Source of the DNA: Pseudomonas fluorescens
GTDB taxonomy: Bacteria > Pseudomonadota > Gammaproteobacteria > Pseudomonadales > Pseudomonadaceae
Length of the DNA stretch: 64,000 nt
Assembly: GCF_902497855.1 (NCBI RefSeq)
Contig: NZ_CABVHU010000024.1
Coordinates: 1 to 64,000 of the forward strand
Direction: 5' to 3'
Made by a program: the position numbers and the translations under genes. Shown here piece by piece: positions 47,137 through 55,122 of the stretch (the stretch's first letter is position 1; each line of letters begins with the position of its first letter). Under the pieces are notes generated by a model. The model did no database searches. It had not been told where the DNA came from and worked only from the letters and a program-made list of their open reading frames with translations.

Positions 47137-48123
47137 TCACTTGGGTTTCTTCGCAATCCGCAACGACTTGGCCTTGGCCTCGACAACCAGATACATCACC
47201 ACCGTAATCAACAGCGGCAAGATGAAATAGATCGCCCGATACGCCAGCAACCCTGCCACCAGACTCCCCCGTGAAGCCTCATGTTGCAGCAACGCCACGA
47301 ACACCGCCTCCAACACCCCAAGCCCCGCAGGAATATGCGTGATCACTCCGGCGATCGCGCTGATCAACAGCACCCCCAGCACCAGCGGATAGTCCAGTTT
47401 GCTCGGCAACAGGGTGAAAATCACCGCAGCCATCAGCGACCAGTTCAGCGCCCCGAGGGCCAGTTGCAGGATCGCCATACGCAGGGACGGCAGATTGATT
47501 TCCACCCCGCGGATCGACCATTCCCGGCGCCGGGAAAACTGACACGCCACCAGGTACCCCGCGCTCACCAACAGCAACACCACGCCCACCCCTTGCAACG
47601 CACCGGTGCTGAGCTTCCAGCCTGGCGGCATCCGCACCAGCCCGCTGGTGAACACTGCACCGGCAATGACCATGTAGCCGAACCAGTTGGTCGCCAGGCT
47701 CAGGCCGAGGATCTTCGCGATGTTGCCTTTGCTCACCCCGAGACGCGAGTACAGGCGATACCGCATGGCAACGCCACCGACCCAGGCGCTCAGGTTGAGG
47801 TTGAAGGCGTAGCTGATGATCCCCACCGGCAGGATTTGCTTCCAGGTCAGGTCCTGGCGAATGTAGGTACGGCCGATCAGGTCGAAGCAGGCGTAGACCA
47901 GAAAACTGACCAACGTCACCCCGGACGCGATGATCAGCGTGCGAACCTTGAAATCAGCGAGGTTGCTGAACACTTCATCCCACTCGATGCGCTGGGCGAG
48001 CATGGTGAACAGTACGATCAGCGCCAGGAAAAACAGCATCGTCAGCGGTTTTTTCCAGCGGCTCCAGCGCGACTTGTGTGGGTGGTCGGCGTGGGTGGCC
48101 GGTTGTGTTTCAGAGTGGCTCAT
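47137..48123 (-). CDS. ybhN: YbhN/UPF0104-type membrane protein (lysylphosphatidylglycerol synthase membrane-domain family)
   Basis: 328 aa with about eight transmembrane helices after a charged N-terminus (1-27). It carries the family elements LSAWVGGVAMRYRLY and IPAGLGVLEAVFV, which occur in the flippase-like part of MprF. It overlaps clsB by one base and is last in the DUF72-EEP-clsB-ybhN operon; E. coli has the same ybhP-clsB-ybhN order. A role in phospholipid handling in the inner membrane is inferred. Confidence 0.88.
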   Translation of the reverse strand: MSHSETQPATHADHPHKSRWSRWKKPLTMLFFLALIVLFTMLAQRIEWDEVFSNLADFKVRTLIIASGVTLVSFLVYACFDLIGRTYIRQDLTWKQILPVGIISYAFNLNLSAWVGGVAMRYRLYSRLGVSKGNIAKILGLSLATNWFGYMVIAGAVFTSGLVRMPPGWKLSTGALQGVGVVLLLVSAGYLVACQFSRRREWSIRGVEINLPSLRMAILQLALGALNWSLMAAVIFTLLPSKLDYPLVLGVLLISAIAGVITHIPAGLGVLEAVFVALLQHEASRGSLVAGLLAYRAIYFILPLLITVVMYLVVEAKAKSLRIAKKPK

Positions 48124-49406
48124 CAGGTGTCACTCCGGGCGGTGTGGGAAAAAGGTTTCAGGCGCGGCTTGTGCGCCGGCAGCCAACCGGCCCAGGCCGG
48201 GAAGTGCCGCAGGAAGTGAAACACCAGAAAACCGACGGTCATGTGCCAGACCCGTCCGCGGGGTGACTTGTCCGCGGACATGGCTTTGCAGTGATGGTCG
48301 CTCAGGTCCTCGAGACGATCGAACAGGTCGCGATTGAAGGCGCGATCGCGGATCAACACGTTGGCTTCCAGGTTCATGGACAGGCTCAACGGGTCCAGGT
48401 TGCTCGAACCCACCGTGCTCCAGTCCTCATCCACCAGCGCGACTTTGCCGTGCAGCGGGCGGTCACAGTATTCATAAATCCGCACGCCGGATTTGAGCAG
48501 GTAGTCATAGGTCATGCGCGCCGCGAGTTTGGCCACCAGCATGTCGGGCTGGCCTTGCAGGATCAGACGCACATCGACGCCACGCCGGGCCGCGTTGCGG
48601 ATTTCGCGCAGCAGGCGATACCCCGGAAAGAAGTAGGCGTTGGCGATCACCACCCGCCGTTGGGCGCTGCGCAGCACCTGGCGGTAAACCTCTTCGATAT
48701 CGGTGGTGTGTTCACCGTTGTCGCGATAGACGAGTCGCACCTGGCCGTCGTGATCGGTGAAGGCCAGTTCCTGGCGCCGCTGCCTTCGACGTTGCCACCA
48801 GTATTTGGCCCGGGCTGGCCGGCCGCTTTGCAGCAGTGCGAAGTGATGGATATCGGCCACCGCCGGGCCTTGCACTTCCACCGAATAATCCTGTTTGGCC
48901 TCGGGACCGAAGTCGGCCAGATGGTCGGCAGAAAAGTTGATCCCGCCAATGAACGCGATGGTGCCGTCGACCACCACTATCTTGCGGTGCAGGCGACGGA
49001 ACCAGTTGGTACGAATGCCGAAGTGCTTGGGGGCGGGATCGAATATCTGGATACGCACGCCGGCCTCGCTCAGCGCCGCGAGAAAGGCGGTGCTCAGTTC
49101 GCCGCAGCCAAAACCGTCCAGACTGGCGGTGACCCGCACGCCGCGACTGGCGGCGTCGATCAGCACTTGCTGCAGTTCATTGCCAACCTTGTCCTCGAAC
49201 ACGATGAAGGTTTCCAGGAGGATTTCACTCTTGGCCTGGCGCATGACGTCGAACACCCGAGGGAAATACGCTTCGCCGTTTTCCAGCAGCTCCACGAGAT
49301 TGTTGCCCTGCCAGCCGTACTCGACATCGACCGTGCCGGGTTCACGCACAGGTGGGGTGGCGGATAAGTGTTCCACGCTGGTTTTTTCCATCGATGGGCT
49401 GCTCAT
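48123..49406 (-). CDS. clsB: Cardiolipin synthase, ClsB type
   Basis: 427 aa phospholipase-D superfamily enzyme that condenses phosphatidylglycerol into cardiolipin. Two HKD motifs: LHRKIVVVDG (H140, K142, D147) and LHGKVALVDE (H319, K321, D326), each followed by the Gly/Ser-Asn segment (GGINF, GSSNLDP). No N-terminal membrane helices, as in ClsB and unlike ClsA. Overlaps the EEP gene by four bases and ybhN by one. Confidence 0.92.
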   Translation of the reverse strand: MSSPSMEKTSVEHLSATPPVREPGTVDVEYGWQGNNLVELLENGEAYFPRVFDVMRQAKSEILLETFIVFEDKVGNELQQVLIDAASRGVRVTASLDGFGCGELSTAFLAALSEAGVRIQIFDPAPKHFGIRTNWFRRLHRKIVVVDGTIAFIGGINFSADHLADFGPEAKQDYSVEVQGPAVADIHHFALLQSGRPARAKYWWQRRRQRRQELAFTDHDGQVRLVYRDNGEHTTDIEEVYRQVLRSAQRRVVIANAYFFPGYRLLREIRNAARRGVDVRLILQGQPDMLVAKLAARMTYDYLLKSGVRIYEYCDRPLHGKVALVDEDWSTVGSSNLDPLSLSMNLEANVLIRDRAFNRDLFDRLEDLSDHHCKAMSADKSPRGRVWHMTVGFLVFHFLRHFPAWAGWLPAHKPRLKPFSHTARSDT

Positions 49407-50200
49407 AGCTCGATCTCCACCGACAACGGTGCGTGATCGGAAAGGTGGGACCAGGGGCGCGACGCCAATACTTGCGGACGGCTGGCCTTGAGGTTGCGCA
49501 CGTAGATGCGGTCCAGGCGCAACGCCGGCAGGCGTGCCGGGAAACTGCGCGCCGGTTTGCCGTGGAGTTCGGCGAACACTTCTCGCAGGCCACAGGGCTT
49601 GAGCAGTGCATCGGCGCGCTGGCGCCAGTCGTTGAAGTCACCGGCAACCACCACCGGGGCCTTGGCCGGCAACTCTGCAAGACGGCTGGCCAGCAGCTTG
49701 AGCTGTGCATTACGGTGGCTTTCGCGCAGGCCCAGATGCACGCAAATGGCGTGCACTTCCTGACCGTCGCCGGGCAGGCGCAGCACGCAATGCAGGATGC
49801 CCCGGTTTTCATGCCCGCTGATGGACACGTCGAGATTGTCATGGCGAATGATCTGGAATTTCGACAGCAGCGCATTGCCATGATCCCCCGCCGGGTAGAC
49901 CGCGTTGCGTCCATAGGCGAACTGCGGCCACAGGGTGTCGGCGAGGAACTCATACTGCGGCATCTGCGGCCAATTGCTGTAACGCGCCGGATGATGTTCG
50001 TGGGTGCCGTGAACCTCCTGCAAAAACACCACGTCGGCCGACACGCTACGCACCGCTTCGCGCAATTCGGGGAGGATGAAGCGCCGGTTCAAGGCGGTGA
50101 AGCCCTTGTGGGTGTTGACGGTCAGTACGGTGAACCGACTGACCGGCTCAATGGTTTGTGCCTGATCATCCGCTACGCTGAGCTGCTCGGAACTGTTCAT
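49403..50200 (-). CDS. Endonuclease/exonuclease/phosphatase family protein, YbhP-like
   Basis: 265 aa. DNase-I-like metal-dependent phosphodiesterase fold: VNTHKGF, the metal ligand LQEVHG, NALLSKF, ICVHLGL, GDFNDW, LDRIYV and the final SDHAPLSVEIEL. Comparable to E. coli YbhP, which is also upstream of clsB. Could act on nucleic acid or a phospholipid head group; not known. Four-base overlaps on both sides. Confidence 0.9.
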   Translation of the reverse strand: MNSSEQLSVADDQAQTIEPVSRFTVLTVNTHKGFTALNRRFILPELREAVRSVSADVVFLQEVHGTHEHHPARYSNWPQMPQYEFLADTLWPQFAYGRNAVYPAGDHGNALLSKFQIIRHDNLDVSISGHENRGILHCVLRLPGDGQEVHAICVHLGLRESHRNAQLKLLASRLAELPAKAPVVVAGDFNDWRQRADALLKPCGLREVFAELHGKPARSFPARLPALRLDRIYVRNLKASRPQVLASRPWSHLSDHAPLSVEIEL

Positions 50201-51123
50201 GGCAGCACTCCTTCGGCAGCAGGCTCGCCGGGGGCAGTGGTGAGGGTTTTATCGAGATGGAAGCGTTGCAGAAGGCTGCGCGCATCGAACGGCGCGCGGA
50301 CCTTGATGTCGTTGTCGAAATAGCAGAACACCTCGCGGGATTTGCGCACCTTGGGCTTTTGCTTCGGCGCGATCAACTGTGGGTCGCTCGGTTGCTTGCC
50401 CTGATGCCAGGCCTCGATGCGGTCGCCCCAGCGTTTCAGCGCTTGTGGCGTGTAGCCGCTGGCATAAAGTTCTTCGGCGCCGTGCAGGCGCAGATAGACG
50501 AAGTCGCTGGTGATATCTTCGCGATAGGGCCATTTGCCGGCGGTATCGGCGATGACCAGGGCGGTGTCGTAGCGTTTCAGCAGATGGACGAAGGCCGGGT
50601 CGACGAAGCTTTCATTGCGAATTTCCACGGCATGACGCAAACGCTTTTTTTTGTGAGCCCTCAGGCTGGCGTGGCCGTTGACGTGGGAATCATGCTGGCG
50701 GGCGAGGGCGGCGGCCTGTTCGGTGTCGTGCGGCAGTTGCTGCAGGAAGGTCTCGAACAGCTCGGCATTGAATTTGAAGTTGGGCGGGAACTGCCAGAGG
50801 ATCGGACCGAGTTTTTCCTTGAGTTCCAGTACTCCGGAGGCGAAAAAGTTCGCCAGCGGTTTGTGAACGTCACGCAGGCGCTTGATGTGGGTAATGAAGC
50901 GTGGCGCTTTGACACTGAACACGAAGTCCGTTGGCGTTTCGGCGTACCACTGGGCGTAACGTTCGGGCCGCTGCAGGGCGTAAAACGATCCATTGATTTC
51001 GATACTGTTAACGGCCCGCGACGCGAATTGCAATTCGCGCTTCTGGGTCAGCCCCTTCGGGTAGAAATCCCCCCGCCAGGGCGTGTACCGCCAACCTGAA
51101 ATGCCAATGTGAATCGTCGCCAT
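50197..51123 (-). CDS. DUF72 (YecE-like) family protein
   Basis: 308 aa. It begins IHIGISGWRYTPWRGDFYP and contains the TIM-barrel-like segments INGSFYALQRPERYAQWY and LQFPPN-type strand GPILWQFPPNFKF, typical of DUF72. The biochemical function of DUF72 is unknown. First gene of the operon with EEP, clsB and ybhN; ATG 51123. Confidence 0.88.
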   Translation of the reverse strand: MATIHIGISGWRYTPWRGDFYPKGLTQKRELQFASRAVNSIEINGSFYALQRPERYAQWYAETPTDFVFSVKAPRFITHIKRLRDVHKPLANFFASGVLELKEKLGPILWQFPPNFKFNAELFETFLQQLPHDTEQAAALARQHDSHVNGHASLRAHKKKRLRHAVEIRNESFVDPAFVHLLKRYDTALVIADTAGKWPYREDITSDFVYLRLHGAEELYASGYTPQALKRWGDRIEAWHQGKQPSDPQLIAPKQKPKVRKSREVFCYFDNDIKVRAPFDARSLLQRFHLDKTLTTAPGEPAAEGVLP

Positions 51124-51241
51124 ATCGCCTCCCGTCTAATGGTCTTCGGACTACCCCTGTCTTTTGCTGACTGCGGGGCAAGGGATAAAGTTTCGACGGA
51201 GCTACGGGCGGTAAACGCTTTATTGATCACCGTCGATCAAT

Positions 51242-51336
51242 TGTGGGAGCGAGCCTGCTCGCGAAAGCGGTGGGTCAAGTTACATCGATGTTGGATGTGT
51301 TGCCGGCTTCGCCGGCAAGCCGGTCTCGCTCCCACA
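51242..51336. repeat. REPIN with unlike arms between DUF72 and the MFS gene
   Basis: The left REP GTGGGAGCGAGCCTGCTCGC is of the GAGCGAGC type; the right REP, inverted, has the additional GCCGGCTTCGCCGGC palindrome before CTCGCTCCCAC. The two arms therefore pair only at their outer ends. Confidence 0.85.
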
Positions 51337-51344
51337 GGGGTTGA

Positions 51345-52553
51345 TCAATGGCCGGTGACTACGCGGGCGGCGTCTTCAGGTTGTGCATACACTGGACCGA
51401 GGCGATCAAGACGTCCACTCCACACCGTCAGCGCCAGCGCCACCAATACCACCAGACCACCGATCCACGCGGTATGGATCAAACCCAGATGAGCGACGAT
51501 CAATCCACCGCCCCAGGCGCCACCGGCGATGCCGAGGTTGAAGGCCGCGATGTTCAGGCCGGAAGCCACATCCACTGCATTGGGGGTGTGATGTTCGGCC
51601 TGACGCACTACATAAACCTGCAGGCCCGGTACGTTACCGAACGCGACTGCTCCCCAGACCAGCACGGTCGCCAGGGCCAGCCATGGGTTGCCCGCGGTAA
51701 AGGTCAGCACGAACAGGACCGCGGCGAGCAGGGCGAAAATGACTTTCAGGGCGCTGATCGGGCCATGTTTGTCTGCCAGTTTGCCGCCCCAGATATTGCC
51801 GACCGCCACCGAGATCCCGTAAACCAGCAACACCAGGCTGACAGTGCCGGCACTGAAGCCTGAAATGTCCTGGAGAATCGGTGCCAGGAAGGTAAACGCG
51901 ATGAACGAGCCGCCGTAGCCGACTGCGGTCATGGCATACACCAGCAGCAAGCGGGGTTGCTTGAGCACCTGCAATTGTTCCAGCAGCGAGGCCGGTTTGC
52001 TGTGGGTGATGTTCTTCGGCACATAGAGCAGGCTGCCGATAAAGGCGATCACACCCAGCGCGGACACGGCGAGGAAGGTTTCACGCCAGCCGAAATGCTG
52101 GCCGATGAATGTCCCCAGCGGCACGCCAGTGACCAGCGCCACGGTCAGGCCGGTGAACATGATGGCGATCGCGCTGGCGGCTTTTTCCTTCGATACCAGG
52201 CTGGTGGCGATGGTCGAACCGATCGAGAAAAACACCCCATGGGCCAGGCCGGTAACGATCCGCGCAATGATCAGTGATTCGTAGCTCGGTGCCTGCCACG
52301 CCAGCAGGTTGCCGAGGGTGAACAGCACCATCAGCGACAACAGCAGCAATTTGCGCGGGACTTTACCGGTGAGGGCGGTCAACACTGGGGCACCGATGGC
52401 GACACCCAGGGCATAGAGGCTGACCAGCAGCCCGGCGGACGGCAGGCTGACACCGAGATCGGCGCCTATAGTGGGTAACAAGCCAACGATGACGAACTCG
52501 GTCGTCCCGATGGCGAAGGCGCTGAGGGTCAGCGCGAGCAAGGCAATGGGCAT
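51345..52553 (-). CDS. MFS exporter, DHA1 family (AraJ/YdhP-like)
   Basis: 402 aa with twelve transmembrane helices. It begins ALTLSAFAIGTTEFVIVGLL, and helix 5 carries the antiporter motif AIMFTGLTVALVTGVPLGTF, both as in YdhP/AraJ-type drug or sugar exporters. Substrate unknown. A single gene read toward the DUF72 operon. Confidence 0.88.
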   Translation of the reverse strand: MPIALLALTLSAFAIGTTEFVIVGLLPTIGADLGVSLPSAGLLVSLYALGVAIGAPVLTALTGKVPRKLLLLSLMVLFTLGNLLAWQAPSYESLIIARIVTGLAHGVFFSIGSTIATSLVSKEKAASAIAIMFTGLTVALVTGVPLGTFIGQHFGWRETFLAVSALGVIAFIGSLLYVPKNITHSKPASLLEQLQVLKQPRLLLVYAMTAVGYGGSFIAFTFLAPILQDISGFSAGTVSLVLLVYGISVAVGNIWGGKLADKHGPISALKVIFALLAAVLFVLTFTAGNPWLALATVLVWGAVAFGNVPGLQVYVVRQAEHHTPNAVDVASGLNIAAFNLGIAGGAWGGGLIVAHLGLIHTAWIGGLVVLVALALTVWSGRLDRLGPVYAQPEDAARVVTGH

Positions 52554-52869
52554 GGCTGCAACTCCGGTGGATTTGATTGATGGAGCGCAGTGTCGGGGTT
52601 TCGGTTGTGCGGAAAAATAGAGGGATGGGCATTTGATATTTGAGCTCTGCGCAAAGATCGCCCCGACGGGATCACGCGGTCCCCTGTAGGAGCCGGCTTG
52701 GTGCGCGCTGGCTTGTGTAGGAGCCGGCTTGCTGGCGAAAGCGTTTTCATTGGCGGTGCAAGGCTTGAGGCCGCCTTCGCTGGCGAGCCAGCTCCTACAG
52801 GGGGTATATGAACTTGCCCGCCATTTGCCAATCAGTTCCTAACAGACCCTTTTCAAGGAGCTCCGCGTT
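52554..52869. other. 316-bp spacer with no gene
   Basis: Apart from the REP cluster at 52684-52800 and the AAGGAG ribosome site at 52855 I see no coding frame, RNA gene or clear promoter. The promoters of the two divergent genes must lie here. Confidence 0.7.
52684..52800. repeat. Cluster of three REP elements
   Basis: Two direct copies of TGTAGGAGCCGGCTTG (52685 and 52715) and one inverted copy ending AGCTCCTACAG at 52800. The first copy is incomplete (GGTGCGCGCTGG replaces GCTGGCGAAG). Confidence 0.85.
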
Positions 52870-54987
52870 TTGCTCAAATTCAAGACCGCGATACTACTGG
52901 GGGCGTTGCTGTTCTTAGGCAGCAACGAGCTGGAAGCCGCCACACTGCCAGGTGTTCCTGACGTCGCCGAGGAAGCCGCAAAGCCCGAGCCCCTGGTGCA
53001 GGGCGGTCTGCTCGGGGCCATCAGTTCCAGCATCGACGACGTTCAGGACAAGCTCGACCTCAACGAAAACCTGGTCGACGCCTGGCGCCTGCGGGCCGAT
53101 CGGGCGGTGGATGAAGTGGACAAACTGGTCAATCGGCCCTCGAGTCGTTCGGGCTGGAGCGTGGCGGGCGATTTTCTGATGTTGTCCGGTGTCTGGCTCG
53201 GCGTCTTTGCCTTGCTCACCGTACTCGGTGGCATTCTCGCCAAACACCTGAACCAGGGGCGCTGGCTGCGGACCCGTCAACGCAGCCAGGATTTGCTCAC
53301 CTACTTGCTGCCTTACACCTTGCCTGCAGTGATCTGCCTGCCCTTGACGCTCTATGTCAGCCACTTCCTGCCAGCCTCGGTGGGTCGCGCCCTGGCATTG
53401 TGTTTCGCCTACGCCACCAGCAGCGGCATTTTCTCCACCTCGATGCTGCTCTGCGTGATTGTCATGTTCAACACCGGACACAAGCGCACGGCGGTGCAGC
53501 TGATTCGCGATTACTGCCCCAGACCGCTGTTCCTGATCGGCTTCCTCGCAGCGCTCAGCGACGCCTTGACCAGCCCGCAAATCGCCCGGCAACTGGGTGG
53601 CAACATCACCAGCAGCATTGCGGTGTTTACCGGTCTGTTCGCCTCGATCATCTTCGGTTTGCTGGTGATCCGCCTGCGTCGTCCAGTGGCGCACCTGATC
53701 CGCAATCGACCGCTGGCCCAACGCCTCAAACAGCCTTCGCTGCAGGAATCGTTGCGGATTTTTTCCTGGCTCTGGTACTGGCCGATCCTGCTGATGGTCA
53801 TGGTCTCGGCGATCAACCTGATCGGCGTCGGCGAGGACAACCAAAAGGCACTGCGCTGTGCGCTGTTCACCACCATTTTGCTGATTGCCTCGGTATTTCT
53901 CAGCACGATTTTCCAACACATGTTCAAGACGAGCCAGGCCGCAGCGCTCAAGCGCAGCAGCGCCTACAAGGAACGGTTTCTCAGCTTACTGCATGCCTTG
54001 TCGCGGATCGTCATGGCCGTGGCTTTCATTGAAATTCTCGGGCGGATCTGGGGTGTGTCGCTGTTCGAATTCGCCGAGAGCAACTCGGTGGGTCGGGCGA
54101 TCAGCGATTCATTGAGCAGTATCGGTCTGATCTTTCTGGTCACCTGGCTGCTCTGGGTGGTGCTCGATACGGCGATCCAGGAAGCGCTTAAACCGCCGGT
54201 CAACAAACGCGCGGCGCAGCCCAGCACGCGGGTCAAAACCATCCTGCCGCTGCTGCGCAACGCGATCAAAATCATCCTGGTGGTGATCTGTGCGATCACC
54301 ACCATGGCCAACCTGGGCATCAACGTCGCGCCACTGCTGGCCGGTGCCGGGGTGGTCGGCCTGGCCATCGGTTTCGGCTCGCAGCAACTGGTGCAGGATG
54401 TCATCACCGGGCTGTTCATCATCATTGAAGACACCTTGTCGATCGGCGACTGGGTGGTGCTCGATTCCGGTCACGCCGGTACGGTCGAAGGGTTGACCAT
54501 TCGCACCTTGCGCCTGCGTGACGGCAAGGGGTTTGTGCATTCGGTGCCGTTCGGTCAGATCAAGGCGGTGACCAACCAATCGCGGCAATTCGCCTATGCG
54601 TTTTTCTCGGTGCAGTTCACCTACGACACTGACGTGGACAAGGCCATCGAACTGATCCGCGAGGCGGGTGATTCGATCCGTGACGACGCGTTCCTCAAGT
54701 ACAACCTGCAAGGACCGCTGGATGTGTTTGGCGTCGACAAGATGGACCTCAACGGCGTGGTGCTGACGGCGCAGTTCCGCACCGTGTCGGGCGGGCAATA
54801 TGCAGTGAGCCGGGCGTTCAATCAGCGCTTGAAAAAGCTGGTGGACAACAGCCCGTGGGTGCATTTTGCGCAGACTTATCCACAGCAGGTGTTGATGCCT
54901 GGGCGGCAGGTGCATGAGTCGGAGGATGAGAGGGCGATGATGGAGCATTCGTCGGTGTTGCTGCCGGATCAGCCGCGGACCCAATGA
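52870..54987 (+). CDS. Large MscS-family mechanosensitive channel (YbiO-like)
   Basis: 705 aa, TTG start with AAGGAG nine bases upstream. Signal peptide 1-23 (MLKFKTAILLGALLFLGSNE...A), a periplasmic segment, about ten transmembrane helices (from residue ~100), then the pore/beta domain near 485-540 (LAGAGVVGLAIGFGSQQLVQ, IEDTLSIGDWV, HSVPFGQIKAVTN). Size and layout match E. coli YbiO. It opens under hypo-osmotic shock in the family. It stands alone, with REPs on both sides. Confidence 0.9.
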   Translation: MLKFKTAILLGALLFLGSNELEAATLPGVPDVAEEAAKPEPLVQGGLLGAISSSIDDVQDKLDLNENLVDAWRLRADRAVDEVDKLVNRPSSRSGWSVAGDFLMLSGVWLGVFALLTVLGGILAKHLNQGRWLRTRQRSQDLLTYLLPYTLPAVICLPLTLYVSHFLPASVGRALALCFAYATSSGIFSTSMLLCVIVMFNTGHKRTAVQLIRDYCPRPLFLIGFLAALSDALTSPQIARQLGGNITSSIAVFTGLFASIIFGLLVIRLRRPVAHLIRNRPLAQRLKQPSLQESLRIFSWLWYWPILLMVMVSAINLIGVGEDNQKALRCALFTTILLIASVFLSTIFQHMFKTSQAAALKRSSAYKERFLSLLHALSRIVMAVAFIEILGRIWGVSLFEFAESNSVGRAISDSLSSIGLIFLVTWLLWVVLDTAIQEALKPPVNKRAAQPSTRVKTILPLLRNAIKIILVVICAITTMANLGINVAPLLAGAGVVGLAIGFGSQQLVQDVITGLFIIIEDTLSIGDWVVLDSGHAGTVEGLTIRTLRLRDGKGFVHSVPFGQIKAVTNQSRQFAYAFFSVQFTYDTDVDKAIELIREAGDSIRDDAFLKYNLQGPLDVFGVDKMDLNGVVLTAQFRTVSGGQYAVSRAFNQRLKKLVDNSPWVHFAQTYPQQVLMPGRQVHESEDERAMMEHSSVLLPDQPRTQ

Positions 54988-55008
54988 TTTGTGGTGGAGC
55001 TGCTGACC

Positions 55009-55107
55009 TCTTCGCGAGCAGGCTCGCTCCCACAGGGGACATGTGTCGGTCACAAAACCTTGCTCAAACACAGATCAACTGTGGGAGCGAGCCTGCTCGC
55101 GAAGAGG
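55009..55107. repeat. REPIN between the MscS gene and lhr
   Basis: TTCGCGAGCAGGCTCGCTCCCAC and, inverted, GTGGGAGCGAGCCTGCTCGC, then GAA. Convergent gene-end spacer. Confidence 0.92.
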
Positions 55108-55122
55108 CCCCGCCAGACAACA

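Noticed and set aside
52684..52800. Repeated short units considered as a CRISPR array
   Set aside because: Only three copies in mixed orientation, with no regular spacers and no cas genes; these are REPs.
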